64,000 nucleotides of DNA, taken from contig JAHDEX010000007.1 in the NCBI GenBank assembly GCA_020628545.1, forward strand, positions 39,375 to 103,374. The letters are read 5' to 3'. Below the pieces are notes generated by a model, which made no database searches, was not told the origin of the DNA, and worked only from the letters and a program-made list of their open reading frames with translations. Each line of letters opens with the position of its first letter. Within the stretch, counting starts at the first letter, position 1. Origin of the DNA: Paracoccaceae bacterium. Lineage in GTDB: Bacteria; Pseudomonadota; Alphaproteobacteria; Rhodobacterales; Rhodobacteraceae. This document shows positions 8,995-18,343 of the stretch, in pieces. The position numbers and the translations under genes are program-made.

Positions 8995-9504
8995 CTAGGG
9001 CGGCGTGCTGATTGGGACGACGCCCAGTTCTTCGGCAAGGCTGCGTGAAAGCTTTGGGCTGTTGATGCCGCGTGGGACCTGAACGGACTGGACGGCCGCT
9101 TGCGTCGCAGCATCGTAGACACCGGTGATCAGCCCTTCATAGACGAGCCGCGCTTTCAGGGCGCGTTGCAGGGTCGCGATACGTTGCTCTGTCAGCTCTG
9201 CGTCACAGAGCGTTTCGAATTCTACCCCATTGTCGATGACTTCGGTGACCGGGAGATCCTCGTTCCGGAAGACTGGCGGGAAGGTGATGCTGCCGTCCGG
9301 GCTGGTTGTTGCGGGTCGCACCATGACCTGCTGCGTGACGATTGTCGTCACTTCTTGCGGCGCGGTTTTGGCAAAGCAGCGGGCGTCAAACACAGTGCTC
9401 AGCTCTGCCACGTCAGGGTTTGACAGGGGCGGTTGCGCCGGTGGGGCGGCGCAATTGATTAGACACATCAAGATGCAAGGAAGGATACAGGCGCGTGGCG
9501 TCAT
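8995..9504 (-). CDS. Lipoprotein with peptidoglycan-binding-like C-terminus
   Basis: A 169-residue reading from ATG 9504, chosen because it places a compact lipoprotein signal ending in LINC (Cys18); the track start at 9540 adds 12 residues that would spoil the signal. The C-terminal third (LQRALKARLVYEGLITGVYD, then TQAAVQSVQ) has the spacing of the PG_binding_1 fold, in which a short helix bundle binds cell wall. Likely an outer-membrane lipoprotein contacting peptidoglycan; no catalytic domain is seen. Confidence 0.6.
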   Translation of the reverse strand: MTPRACILPCILMCLINCAAPPAQPPLSNPDVAELSTVFDARCFAKTAPQEVTTIVTQQVMVRPATTSPDGSITFPPVFRNEDLPVTEVIDNGVEFETLCDAELTEQRIATLQRALKARLVYEGLITGVYDAATQAAVQSVQVPRGINSPKLSRSLAEELGVVPISTPP

Positions 9505-9542
9505 CACATCTACGGCAAATCGTGCAAGTGGCCGCACCATAG

Positions 9543-9962
<420 letters not shown>

Positions 9963-9963
9963 C

Positions 9964-10674
9964 GTGCGATCCTTTTGCCTGTCCGCCTTGATGCTTGCGG
10001 CTGCTGGTGCGCAGGCGGATGGGATTGAGGCGGCCCGGTATGTGTCACCCACGGGCATCTATGGCCACAACGTGGTGCCCGGTGGGGAGTATGCCGCGCT
10101 AGAAATTACCACGGCTGCGGGCGCGACGACAGTGTCCTACGAGGGGGCGGTTTTTGAAGATACCGCGCCGCGTGTTGTTGACCTTGATGGCGACGGGCAG
10201 TCCGAAGTGGTGGCTGTGGTCAGTGACTTTGGCCTCGGTGCCCGCGTGCAGGTCTTTGGGGTTGTGGATGGCGCGGTTGCGCCGGTTGTGGCGAATGAGC
10301 CAATTGGGCAGCGGTTTCGCTGGCTGGCGATTGCAGGCATTGCGGACATTGATGGGGACGGCGCAATTGAGATCGCCTACGTTGACCGGCCGCATCTGGC
10401 CAAGACACTACGCATCTTTGAGGTCGGACGTGACGGTGATGCCTGGACGCTTATGGAAGAGGGCGCGATGGGTGGCGTGAGCAACCATCGGATCGGTGAG
10501 CCTGACATCGCGGGTGGTATTCGGACCTGCGCTGGCGCATCCGAAGTTCTGGTCGCTAGTGCGGATTGGACAGAATTGCTGGCCATCCGTTTTGACGGCG
10601 ATTTTGCGGTGCAGAAGATCGGAGACGATACGTCCCGTCTCGCGTTCGCGGCCGCAATGACTTGCGAAAATTGA
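9964..10674 (+). CDS. Secreted protein with FG-GAP/VCBS-like repeats
   Basis: A 236-residue protein read from GTG 9964, one base after the ferredoxin stop, giving a clear signal peptide (MRSFCLSALMLAAAGAQA). The mature part contains two calcium-site-like repeats, DLDGDGQSE and DIDGDGAIE, typical of VCBS/FG-GAP propeller blades, and a pair of late cysteines (RTCAG, MTCEN). Probably an extracytoplasmic propeller fragment; substrate unknown. The track ORF start at 9925 lies inside the ferredoxin gene and is rejected. It converges on cobS with four bases between stops. Confidence 0.65.
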   Translation: MRSFCLSALMLAAAGAQADGIEAARYVSPTGIYGHNVVPGGEYAALEITTAAGATTVSYEGAVFEDTAPRVVDLDGDGQSEVVAVVSDFGLGARVQVFGVVDGAVAPVVANEPIGQRFRWLAIAGIADIDGDGAIEIAYVDRPHLAKTLRIFEVGRDGDAWTLMEEGAMGGVSNHRIGEPDIAGGIRTCAGASEVLVASADWTELLAIRFDGDFAVQKIGDDTSRLAFAAAMTCEN

Positions 10675-10678
10675 GCCG

Positions 10679-11449
10679 CTAACTGATGTAGGCGGTGAGT
10701 GTGACCAGCATCGCGATTTCGGTCACCTGTTGGGTCGCGCCAAGGATGTCGCCGGTTTGGCCGCCGATCTTGCGACGTGCGATGGCGATGCAGGCCAAGG
10801 TCGCCAGAGTGGCAATCAGACACAAGGAAATGGCGAGACCGCCCGCAACGAGCAGGGCGCAGAGCGCGGCGAGCCCGATGGCAACCCCTGCAGCCTTGCC
10901 TGATGGACGCCCGACCGCGTGGCTGAGGCCTGTGTCGCGGGCGTTAGGCAGGATGTGCATCACAACCACCAACGCGGCGCGGCTGACGGTTGCAGGGACC
11001 AGAAGGGCGATAAGCCAGAGCGGGCTCGCGATCAGAAGCGCAAGACAGATTCCGCGCAGTCCGACACTGAGGATCAGCGCGAGGACCCCGTAGGCGCCGA
11101 TCCGGCTGTCTTTCATGATCTCAAGCCTGCGGGCTTTCTCCCACCCGCCCCAGAGGCCATCCGCGCTGTCCGACAGACCGTCTTCGTGCATGCCGCCGGT
11201 GATGATGATGGCGGTTGAAAGCGCAAGAGCGGCTGTCACCGGCGCGGGGATGCCGATGGTCGACAGGATCGCGACGAGTGCCGCCAGAATGCACCCCACC
11301 GCCAGTCCCACAATCGGATAGGACCAGGCCGCAGCTGCACCGCGCATCTGCGCGCGGTCGGCATCGACGGGCATCGGGATGCGCGTGAGCAGGCCGATGG
11401 CCGCTGGCACGTCCTGCCAATGAAATGCGGACTGGTCGGGTTTCGTCAC
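10679..11449 (-). CDS. cobS: Adenosylcobinamide-GDP ribazoletransferase
   Basis: Joins adenosylcobinamide-GDP to alpha-ribazole in the last steps of cobalamin synthesis; an integral inner-membrane enzyme. The 256-residue protein has several membrane helices and the family motif GGMHEDGLSDSADGLWGG followed by MKDSRIGAYG. GTG 11449 with AAAGGA upstream is chosen over the track TTG at 11515, which shares a base with the cobT track start. Divergent from cobT, which makes its substrate's precursor, with a 77-base gap. Confidence 0.92.
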   Translation of the reverse strand: MTKPDQSAFHWQDVPAAIGLLTRIPMPVDADRAQMRGAAAAWSYPIVGLAVGCILAALVAILSTIGIPAPVTAALALSTAIIITGGMHEDGLSDSADGLWGGWEKARRLEIMKDSRIGAYGVLALILSVGLRGICLALLIASPLWLIALLVPATVSRAALVVVMHILPNARDTGLSHAVGRPSGKAAGVAIGLAALCALLVAGGLAISLCLIATLATLACIAIARRKIGGQTGDILGATQQVTEIAMLVTLTAYIS

Positions 11450-11526
11450 GGATTGGTCCTTTGTGGTCTTTCCATCCCAGCCGCCATCGTTAGACAGATG
11501 CAAAACGCTTTGCAATGAGGGGCTCT

Positions 11527-12537
11527 ATGACCGCACCATTCACTGATCTGTCCGGCTTTCAGGATCTGCTGGCAGAGGCCCCGGGGCCTGACACTGCTGC
11601 GCGCGCGGGTGCTGAGGCCCGCAACGGTCAACTGACCAAACCGCCGGGCGCATTGGGGCGCCTGGAAGACCTTGCGATCTGGTACGCTGGTTGGCGGGGA
11701 ACGGACCGCCCCGAGATCAACAAGCCGCAGGTGCTTGTTTTTGCGGGCAATCATGGGGTTTGTGCGCAAGGGGTCTCGGCCTTTCCACCGGAAGTGACGG
11801 TGCAGATGGTGGCGAACTTTGAACATGGTGGCGCGGCGATCAATCAGCTGTCGAAGGCATTCGGTGCTGAGATGGCGGTGCATGCGATTGATCTGGATAC
11901 GCCCACGGCTGACTTCACAACCGCGCCGGCGATGAGCGAGGCGGAGGTCGTCTCCGCCCTGCAAACCGGGTGGACCGCAATTGATCCTGATGCGGACCTG
12001 CTCGTGACCGGCGAGATGGGGATCGGGAATACAACGGCTGCTGCGGCGGTCGCGGCCGCCTGTCTTGGCGGGACGGCAGCGGATTGGACCGGGCGCGGCA
12101 CGGGCATTGACGATGCGGGGCTGTCGCGCAAGACCGACGTGGTCGCTAAGGGCTTGGCATTGCATACGCCGACTGACCCGCTCAACGCGCTGCGGTGCCT
12201 TGGGGGGCGCGAATTGGCGGCAATGGCTGGCGCGATTGCGGCGGCACGTCATCACCGGATCCCGGTGATTTTGGACGGGTTTATCTGCTCGGCTGCGGCG
12301 TCTGTTCTGGAAACCGCCCAGACCGGCGCGTTGGATCATGCAGTTGCTGGGCATCTGAGTGCTGAGGGCGCGCATGAGCGGATGTTAGAAGCCCTTGGGA
12401 AAGAACCATTGTTGCGGCTTGGCCTGCGGTTGGGGGAAGGGTCCGGCGCGGCGCTGGCGATTGGCGTGCTGAAAGGGGCGATTGCCTGCCATTCTGGCAT
12501 GGCGACCTTTGCCGAGGCCGGTGTCTCTGACGGCTAG
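11527..12537 (+). CDS. cobT: Nicotinate-nucleotide--dimethylbenzimidazole phosphoribosyltransferase
   Basis: Makes alpha-ribazole 5-phosphate, the lower-ligand precursor of cobalamin. The 336-residue protein shows [13 protein letters not shown] near the N-terminus, [20 protein letters not shown] and the late [12 protein letters not shown], all typical of CobT. ATG 11527 follows GAGGGG; the ORF track start four codons earlier lacks a site. Its TAG stop overlaps the stop of the convergent antiporter gene within a CTAG. Confidence 0.94.
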   Translation: MTAPFTDLSGFQDLLAEAPGPDTAARAGAEARNGQLTKPPGALGRLEDLAIWYAGWRGTDRPEINKPQVLVFAGNHGVCAQGVSAFPPEVTVQMVANFEHGGAAINQLSKAFGAEMAVHAIDLDTPTADFTTAPAMSEAEVVSALQTGWTAIDPDADLLVTGEMGIGNTTAAAAVAAACLGGTAADWTGRGTGIDDAGLSRKTDVVAKGLALHTPTDPLNALRCLGGRELAAMAGAIAAARHHRIPVILDGFICSAAASVLETAQTGALDHAVAGHLSAEGAHERMLEALGKEPLLRLGLRLGEGSGAALAIGVLKGAIACHSGMATFAEAGVSDG

Positions 12538-14444
12538 TCTGGCTTCTTGGGGGCTTGGCCGACGCGCCGTCTGAGCGCGTCGGCCTTTGCCTCGCCGGTC
12601 TGCTGTTTTGACGCAAAGGCGGTCTCAAGGTCGTTGTTGAGCGCCTTCGCGCGGGACAGATACTCCGCGTTTTCCATCACGGGCATGCCGGGCTTCCAGA
12701 CCTCTGCCAGTTCGCGCATCGCGGCGCGGTCGTGGGTGTAGAAGGTGTGTTCCACCTCTGCCGCCTCGTATTCCGACAAGCCGAGGTTTTCGAGGGCGTA
12801 GCGCCCGGCACGCAGCGACCCGTCAAACATCTCGCGTACAATGTCGTTGGCGCCTGCTGAATAGAGCTCGTAAACATGGACGCGGTCGCGGGCGCGTGCG
12901 ACGATGTGCAGGTCGGGGCGCGTCTTGCGTGCATAGGCCACAAGCGTATTCGCCATCTTCTTGTCGTCAATCGCCACCACAAGCACGCGCGCGGATTCCA
13001 AACCGGCGGCTTTCAAAACATCGGGGCGGGTTGGATCGCCGAAGAACCCTTTGAAGCCGAACTTGCGCATCATTTGCACGGTGCTGAGGTCGCTGTCGAT
13101 CACGACGGTTGAAAAGCCAGCGGATTGGACAAGGCGGTTCACGATTTGGCCAAAGCGGCCAATGCCGGCAATGATCACAGCACCTTGTTCGTCCACGACG
13201 TCGTGCGCGTGGTCGTCGGTTTTTTGATTGCGGCTTATGTAATTGGCCAGGATGAAGAGCAACGGCGTGATCAGCATGGAAAGCGCAGTCACCAGCAGCA
13301 ATGTGCCGGATTGTCCGGGCGAAAGAACGCCTTGCTGTTGGGAGAAGGATATCAGGATGAACCCAAATTCACCCGCCTGTGCAAGGCCGAGGGTGAAGAG
13401 CCAGCGGTCGCGATATTTGAGGCGGAAAAGGTAGGCCAGCCCCAGCAGAACCGCGCCTTTGATCAGCATCATGCCAATCGTCAGGGCAAGGATATAGCTG
13501 GGTTCGCGGAAGAAGAGGCCGAAGTCGATACCTGCGCCGACCGTGATGAAAAAGAGCCCAAGAAGGAGGCCCTTGAACGGCTCAAGGTCACTTTCCAGCT
13601 CATGACGGAATTCGGAGTTGGCAAGGACAACACCTGCGAGGAATGTGCCCAGAGCAGGAGAGAGCCCCACCATTGTCATCAGCACTGCGATGGAGACGAC
13701 GATCATCAGGGCGAGCGCGGTATACATCTCACGCAGTTTGGCCTGATGGATGTAACGGAACACAGGGCGCGTGGCGAAGATCCCCGTCAGGATCACAGCC
13801 GCGACGGCACCGAGGGTTACAAGCGTCACGCCCCAGCCGGGCAGCCCTTCCACCAGACTGATCGTGGCATGATGATCCTGATCATCGAGCGTCCGTTGCA
13901 GTGACCCGTCTTCGGCCAGTCTGATCGCAGGGGCTACGGCCAGAAGGGGCAGGATGGCAAGCATCGGAATCACGGCGATGTCCTGCGTGAGCAGGACCGA
14001 GAAGATCGACCGCCCGCCGCTCGTCTGCACCAAGCCACGCTCTGTTAGCGTTTGTAAGACGATGGCGGTGGAGCTGAGCGCGAAGATCATGCCAACTGCG
14101 AAAGCCACCGAGAACCTGTAGCCAAGCGCCATGGCGGCAAGAGTGATCAAGGCGACGGTCACGGTGATCTGCAAACCACCCAGTCCGATCAGGCGATCAC
14201 GCATGTTCCAGAGGACGCGTGGTTCCAACTCCAGCCCGATGAGGAAAAGCATCATGACCACGCCGAACTCTGCAAAGTGCTGCAGGTCCTTTGTCTCGGT
14301 TCCGACCAGACCAAAGACGGGTCCGATCAGGATCCCCGCAGCGAGGTAGCCCAGAACTGAGCCGAGCCCCAGGCGCGCGGCCAAAGGAACGGCAAGCACG
14401 GCCGCGCCGAGATAGATGGACGCTTGAAAAAGGAAGGACTCCAT
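12534..14444 (-). CDS. Monovalent cation:proton antiporter-2 (KefB/KefC type)
   Basis: An inner-membrane potassium or cation/proton antiporter of the CPA2 family. The 636-residue protein has about 12 membrane helices (1-400), including the FLIGLEL segment and the LTQDIAVIP and [10 protein letters not shown] segments typical of Kef transport cores, then a TrkA-N nucleotide-binding domain ([11 protein letters not shown] near 415). There is no RCK_C domain; the tail (about 550-636) is charged and helical. Glutathione gating is known for E. coli KefB/C but is not deducible here. Convergent with cobT. Confidence 0.88.
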   Translation of the reverse strand: MESFLFQASIYLGAAVLAVPLAARLGLGSVLGYLAAGILIGPVFGLVGTETKDLQHFAEFGVVMMLFLIGLELEPRVLWNMRDRLIGLGGLQITVTVALITLAAMALGYRFSVAFAVGMIFALSSTAIVLQTLTERGLVQTSGGRSIFSVLLTQDIAVIPMLAILPLLAVAPAIRLAEDGSLQRTLDDQDHHATISLVEGLPGWGVTLVTLGAVAAVILTGIFATRPVFRYIHQAKLREMYTALALMIVVSIAVLMTMVGLSPALGTFLAGVVLANSEFRHELESDLEPFKGLLLGLFFITVGAGIDFGLFFREPSYILALTIGMMLIKGAVLLGLAYLFRLKYRDRWLFTLGLAQAGEFGFILISFSQQQGVLSPGQSGTLLLVTALSMLITPLLFILANYISRNQKTDDHAHDVVDEQGAVIIAGIGRFGQIVNRLVQSAGFSTVVIDSDLSTVQMMRKFGFKGFFGDPTRPDVLKAAGLESARVLVVAIDDKKMANTLVAYARKTRPDLHIVARARDRVHVYELYSAGANDIVREMFDGSLRAGRYALENLGLSEYEAAEVEHTFYTHDRAAMRELAEVWKPGMPVMENAEYLSRAKALNNDLETAFASKQQTGEAKADALRRRVGQAPKKPD

Positions 14445-14502
14445 AGACCCTTTGTTGCAAGTGCAGCAACAAGTGGCAACGCGTTAGATACGGATGAGGG
14501 CG

Positions 14503-17445
14503 TTAGCCCGCGGGAAGTTGAAGTGCGTAGGTCTGCCCGCGCTTCACAAAGTTCAGGGCGCTGTCACCAATGGCAGTGACGCGCCCACCGTCGAGACGGC
14601 TGCCGACCTCGACTTTGACGAAACGGCCATTCGGCATACGGATCAGGGCGCGTCGCGCGCCCGGTTTTCCGTACACGCCAATGAGGTTCATGTCGCGCAA
14701 GCGGATCGCGTTATCGACAGTGGCGGCGCGCGCGACGGTCACGCCGGTCTGCCCGCCGGTGACGGGTGCGGAGCGTGGTGCCTGCTGCACCACGGCTGCG
14801 GATGTTGCGGCAGCGGTGTCGCGGGTTTGCTGGCGATTGGTCAGGGTTTGGGCTGAGGCCACGACCCGCGCGAAATTGCGGGGGCGCGCGTCAGGGCGTG
14901 GCGAGACGGCAATGGCTTGCGCTGTTGGTGCAACGATGAGGCTCGGCGGGGCGGCTTCTGCAATCGCCGCGACGATGGCGGTGATATTGTCGTTGTTGGG
15001 GGCTGCCGGGTCTGCGATAGGGGCTGCAATTGGCTCTGGCTCCGGTTCGGGCAAGGGGGCCAGATCGTTCGGACGTAAGCTGGGGCGCGCGCCAGCAAGC
15101 GCGGGGATCGCTTCAAAAGTGATCAGCGATGTGGGGGCGAGGCTGGCAGGGCGCACGAGCGGGCGGAACCCGGCAAGTGCCGGGTCTTGTGCCACCGCGG
15201 GCACGGGCAGCGCCTCTTCCAATGCTTCCTCAACCGCGCTGGCGAGGGCTGGGATGTCCGCGGCCTCTGCATCTTCCGGGGTCTGTTCTGCGATTGCCGT
15301 ATCGGTGTCTGTTTGTGTAAGCGTCTCATCGGCGGTGGCGGTGGCAGTATCTACAGGAGCTGCCGCCTCCGGCGTTGGACGCAGCGGCGGTTCGATGGCT
15401 GGACGCCCGAAAATCACCTCGACAAAGCCAAGCGGGGCGTTGGCATCATCAAGCGGCGGTGGTGCTAAAGGTTGATCGGCAGTCACGGCGCTGACGGCCT
15501 CTGGCACACGCTGGTTCAGCGAATCGTCGATTTCGCTGACTGCGCCGAATGTGCGCCCGACAAGCTGTTCCGCCGTTGGCAGTGCGGGAGTGATTGTGCT
15601 TGCGGTATCCTGTAGCTCGCTCAGAATCTCGGGGCCAGCTTCTGGTGGAAGCGGCTCTGCCGGTTCGGTGATGATCGCGATTTTCTCTTCAAGCGTTGGG
15701 GCTTGCACGAATTTCGGGACAACCACCGGGTCAGGCTGGCTGAGCACCGGCGCAATGAAGGCACGGGCGGCTGGGACTTTGGAATCGACTGTGAAGTTGG
15801 CGAAGGCGATCTGCGAGATGCCATCGGTCAGCACCTGCGGGATCGAGTCGTCGCGCAGATACACGCGTTCGTCCGTCGGCCGCAGGGGCGGGCGCGCGGC
15901 GGGGGCGCGGGCGTAGATCGTGACGCCGGTGGGAAGGACAGTGCCTGTCTGCGCCGCAAGGATGAAGCCATCTTCATCGCGGGGGCGCGGCTGGTTGATG
16001 GGCGCGGGGTTGAGTGGGGCGATCATCTGAAGCTCATGCTTCAAAGAGGCGTTCTCTGGCCCTGTTGGGCGCGGCAGACGGTCTGCGGCTGGCAAGGTCG
16101 CAAAGCTGTGCAGACCTTCGAGCGTGCCTTGTTCATCGACGTCGCGATCCGGCAGGCGTGGTGCGCGCTGCCAGACGCCGGTGGCGGCATATATCCGTGC
16201 AGCATCTGCAGGGCTGAGGACGCGACCGGGGATCGCCGTGACAATCGGCGCGGCCTGTTCTGTTTCGTCCACAGTTGCAACGACCGGTGTTTCAGGCGCC
16301 GCAGTCGGAGCCTCTTCCACGACCAGAGCGGGCTGTTCAACGACGGCGACCTGCGCTGGCGCTGCGGCGAGCGGGTCTTCCTGCAGGCCGGGGTCAAGCG
16401 TCAGCAGTTCGCCCAGGTTGCCGTCGACGCTGCGTGTGGCCCAGATACCTGCGCCAACAACGAGGGCCGCAAAACCTGCCGCCAATGCAAGACCGCCAAC
16501 GGAGCGTGATTTGCTTGCTTTGTTTGCGCCCAGTCCACGCGAGAGGGCCATGTCTGCTGTTGCTTCGGTCCGGCTCTGCGTGCGCCGCGCAGTCATGAGG
16601 GCACCGGTCTTGGCCGCTTTCGGTTCCGATTTGCGCGTTTCCGGAGCTGTCGGCTTGAGGTTTGCGATGACGGATGTCGGTGCTTCGACTTTCGGGGCCT
16701 CTGACGGGGCATCAGCGGGTTCACGCCGTTTGAAGGTGATCGCTGGCGTTTCGACGGCAGATTCCGCCACCGTTGTCTCGTTCTCGCGGGGGCGCGCGAT
16801 GAAAACCGGCTGCTCTTCGTCCGCTTGATCTGCCGTGTCAGGGGTCTCCGCGGCGTCCTCCGAAATATCCGTCAGCGCGATGCTAAAGTCCGGACCGTCG
16901 GCGGTGTCGCGCAGCGCCGCGCGCAGTGGCTCAGCGTCGTCGCGCGCAATGTCGTCATCGATGCCGAGTGTGTCTTGCGCAAAAACCGTCGGGCCGAAAC
17001 TGACCTCAGACGTGAAGGTGTAAGGTTCGGCCAATGCGGTGAATGAGACGGGCGCAAAGCCATGCTCTTGCGCGAAGGTTTCAGCTTCCAGAAGCGTCTG
17101 GCGTGCGACGGCGGCGATGTAAGTGCGGCCGCCAAACCGTTCAAAATCCAGACGTATTTCATCAAGGGTCATCGGTGTTGCAGCCAAAACCGCAGCCTCG
17201 ATATCCTCTTGTGTGGTGCGCGCCGTTTCAATTGTCAAAAAGCGGATTTGATCGTCTGGCAGGATCAGTTTCGTGCGGATCTCATCGTCTGACAGCTTTG
17301 CCGCGATGGCCCGCAGCGCCGCCATTTCGGCGTTGAGATCTTCGGCTTCAAGGCTCGCTTCACCAACACGCGCCCAAGCGTCGTCCTGGCGTTGCAACAA
17401 CACGAGTCCATCAGAGGACAGCAAAAGCGCAAAATTCGGCGTCAT
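14503..17445 (-). CDS. Large single-pass membrane protein with GspL/PilM-like N-terminus and PilP/GspC-like C-terminus
   Basis: A 980-residue protein. Residues 1-140 resemble the cytoplasmic actin-like part of GspL/PilM proteins (MTPNFALLLSSDGL, then KLILPDDQIRFLTIE). One membrane helix lies at about 316-337 after a basic stretch. A long Pro/Ala/Glu-rich region follows, with recurrent R-P-x-x-R-P units (for example PPLRPT, PSLRPND, FRPLVRP). The last 70 residues (LIGVYGKPGARRALIRMPNG..FVKVEVGSRLDGGRVTAIGD split here) look like the compact domain of PilP/GspC that binds a secretin. This suggests a fused secretin-assembly factor, but no secretin or ATPase gene is nearby. Start ATG 17445. Domain calls rest on eye comparison only. 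Confidence 0.6.
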   Translation of the reverse strand: MTPNFALLLSSDGLVLLQRQDDAWARVGEASLEAEDLNAEMAALRAIAAKLSDDEIRTKLILPDDQIRFLTIETARTTQEDIEAAVLAATPMTLDEIRLDFERFGGRTYIAAVARQTLLEAETFAQEHGFAPVSFTALAEPYTFTSEVSFGPTVFAQDTLGIDDDIARDDAEPLRAALRDTADGPDFSIALTDISEDAAETPDTADQADEEQPVFIARPRENETTVAESAVETPAITFKRREPADAPSEAPKVEAPTSVIANLKPTAPETRKSEPKAAKTGALMTARRTQSRTEATADMALSRGLGANKASKSRSVGGLALAAGFAALVVGAGIWATRSVDGNLGELLTLDPGLQEDPLAAAPAQVAVVEQPALVVEEAPTAAPETPVVATVDETEQAAPIVTAIPGRVLSPADAARIYAATGVWQRAPRLPDRDVDEQGTLEGLHSFATLPAADRLPRPTGPENASLKHELQMIAPLNPAPINQPRPRDEDGFILAAQTGTVLPTGVTIYARAPAARPPLRPTDERVYLRDDSIPQVLTDGISQIAFANFTVDSKVPAARAFIAPVLSQPDPVVVPKFVQAPTLEEKIAIITEPAEPLPPEAGPEILSELQDTASTITPALPTAEQLVGRTFGAVSEIDDSLNQRVPEAVSAVTADQPLAPPPLDDANAPLGFVEVIFGRPAIEPPLRPTPEAAAPVDTATATADETLTQTDTDTAIAEQTPEDAEAADIPALASAVEEALEEALPVPAVAQDPALAGFRPLVRPASLAPTSLITFEAIPALAGARPSLRPNDLAPLPEPEPEPIAAPIADPAAPNNDNITAIVAAIAEAAPPSLIVAPTAQAIAVSPRPDARPRNFARVVASAQTLTNRQQTRDTAAATSAAVVQQAPRSAPVTGGQTGVTVARAATVDNAIRLRDMNLIGVYGKPGARRALIRMPNGRFVKVEVGSRLDGGRVTAIGDSALNFVKRGQTYALQLPAG

Positions 17446-17614
17446 GTAATCTACTTAGCAAACCCCACCACATACCAGAAAGCACCAGTTCCGGCGAAAA
17501 CACATGTATCGCGAAAATCCGCCGTATCCAAGCCTTTCGACCTGCATCGCCGATGTGCCTTGTTAAAAAGGAATTGAAGGTCAATGTGGCACAAACACAA
17601 GGCGGAGGTGCGAA

Positions 17615-18316
17615 ATGTACAAAATGAAGGTCTTGAGTACGGCTTTATGCATCGCAGGTGCAGGCATGATGCCGGCTTCGGCTGATACGTCGTCGCACCG
17701 CATCAGCGTTGTGGGCGAAGGCGCGGTGACTGCGGTGCCCGATATGCTGGAAATCTCATTGTCAGTGCAAGCGACCGCAGCAGATGCCAGCGCGGCCATG
17801 CGCGAGATGGCGACCGATCTCGATGCCGTTCTGGTCACGCTAATGGAAAGCGGGATCCCGGAGGACGACTTGCAAACCTCGGGCATCAGCCTCTCACCCC
17901 GCTACGCAAATACCTACGAGACAAATGAAGCACCGCGCATCACCGGTTTCGTCGCAAGCAGCGATATCGCCGTGACATCCCGGGACTTGTCTGCCGCTGG
18001 TGCGATCCTTGATGCCGTGGTTGTCGCCGGAGCAGATCAGCTCAACAGCTTGCGATTTGATGTTCAGGACCGTGCGGCGCTGGAAGACGACGCCCGCCGC
18101 GCGGCTGTCGCAGACGCAATCCGCAAGACCACCCTTTACGCGCAGGCCGCTAAGATCACGACCGGGTCGATCCTGTCGATCTCCGAGATCGGGACCAGTG
18201 GCGGTGGTGGTCCGCAGATGTTTGAAACGCTTGGTGCCCGCAGTGTTGCCATCGCGCCGGGCACTTTGGATATCACAGCACAGGTGTCCGTGGTCACCGA
18301 AATTGTGGCGGAGTAG
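17615..18316 (+). CDS. SIMPL-domain (DUF541) periplasmic protein
   Basis: A 233-residue secreted protein: signal peptide (1-23, ending ASA), then the SIMPL/DUF541 pattern RISVVGEGAVTAVPDM, ISLSPRY and a repeated half with VQDRAALEDDARRAAV. Family members (BP26/OMP28, YggE) form oligomeric rings in the periplasm and have been linked to oxidative stress, but no reaction is known. ATG 17615 follows GGCGGAGG. A strong hairpin overlaps the stop and separates it from metY. Confidence 0.88.
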   Translation: MYKMKVLSTALCIAGAGMMPASADTSSHRISVVGEGAVTAVPDMLEISLSVQATAADASAAMREMATDLDAVLVTLMESGIPEDDLQTSGISLSPRYANTYETNEAPRITGFVASSDIAVTSRDLSAAGAILDAVVVAGADQLNSLRFDVQDRAALEDDARRAAVADAIRKTTLYAQAAKITTGSILSISEIGTSGGGGPQMFETLGARSVAIAPGTLDITAQVSVVTEIVAE

Positions 18317-18335
18317 GCGCGGGTCACCCCGCGCC
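18316..18335. terminator. Bidirectional terminator between SIMPL gene and metY
   Basis: GGCGCGGG (18316-18323) pairs perfectly with CCCGCGCC (18328-18335) around TCAC. It begins on the last base of the SIMPL stop codon and ends eight bases before the metY stop, so it can serve both convergent genes; the U-tracts are short (CTTCCGTCTT on the plus strand). Confidence 0.6.
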
Positions 18336-18343
18336 CTTCCGTC

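Noticed and set aside
11450-11526. Cobalamin riboswitch between cobS and cobT
   Set aside because: The 77-base gap is too short and lacks the B12-box.
11446-12375. 309-residue reverse-strand ORF opposite cobT
   Set aside because: cobT motifs on the plus strand are complete; the antisense product is Arg/His-rich without a fold.
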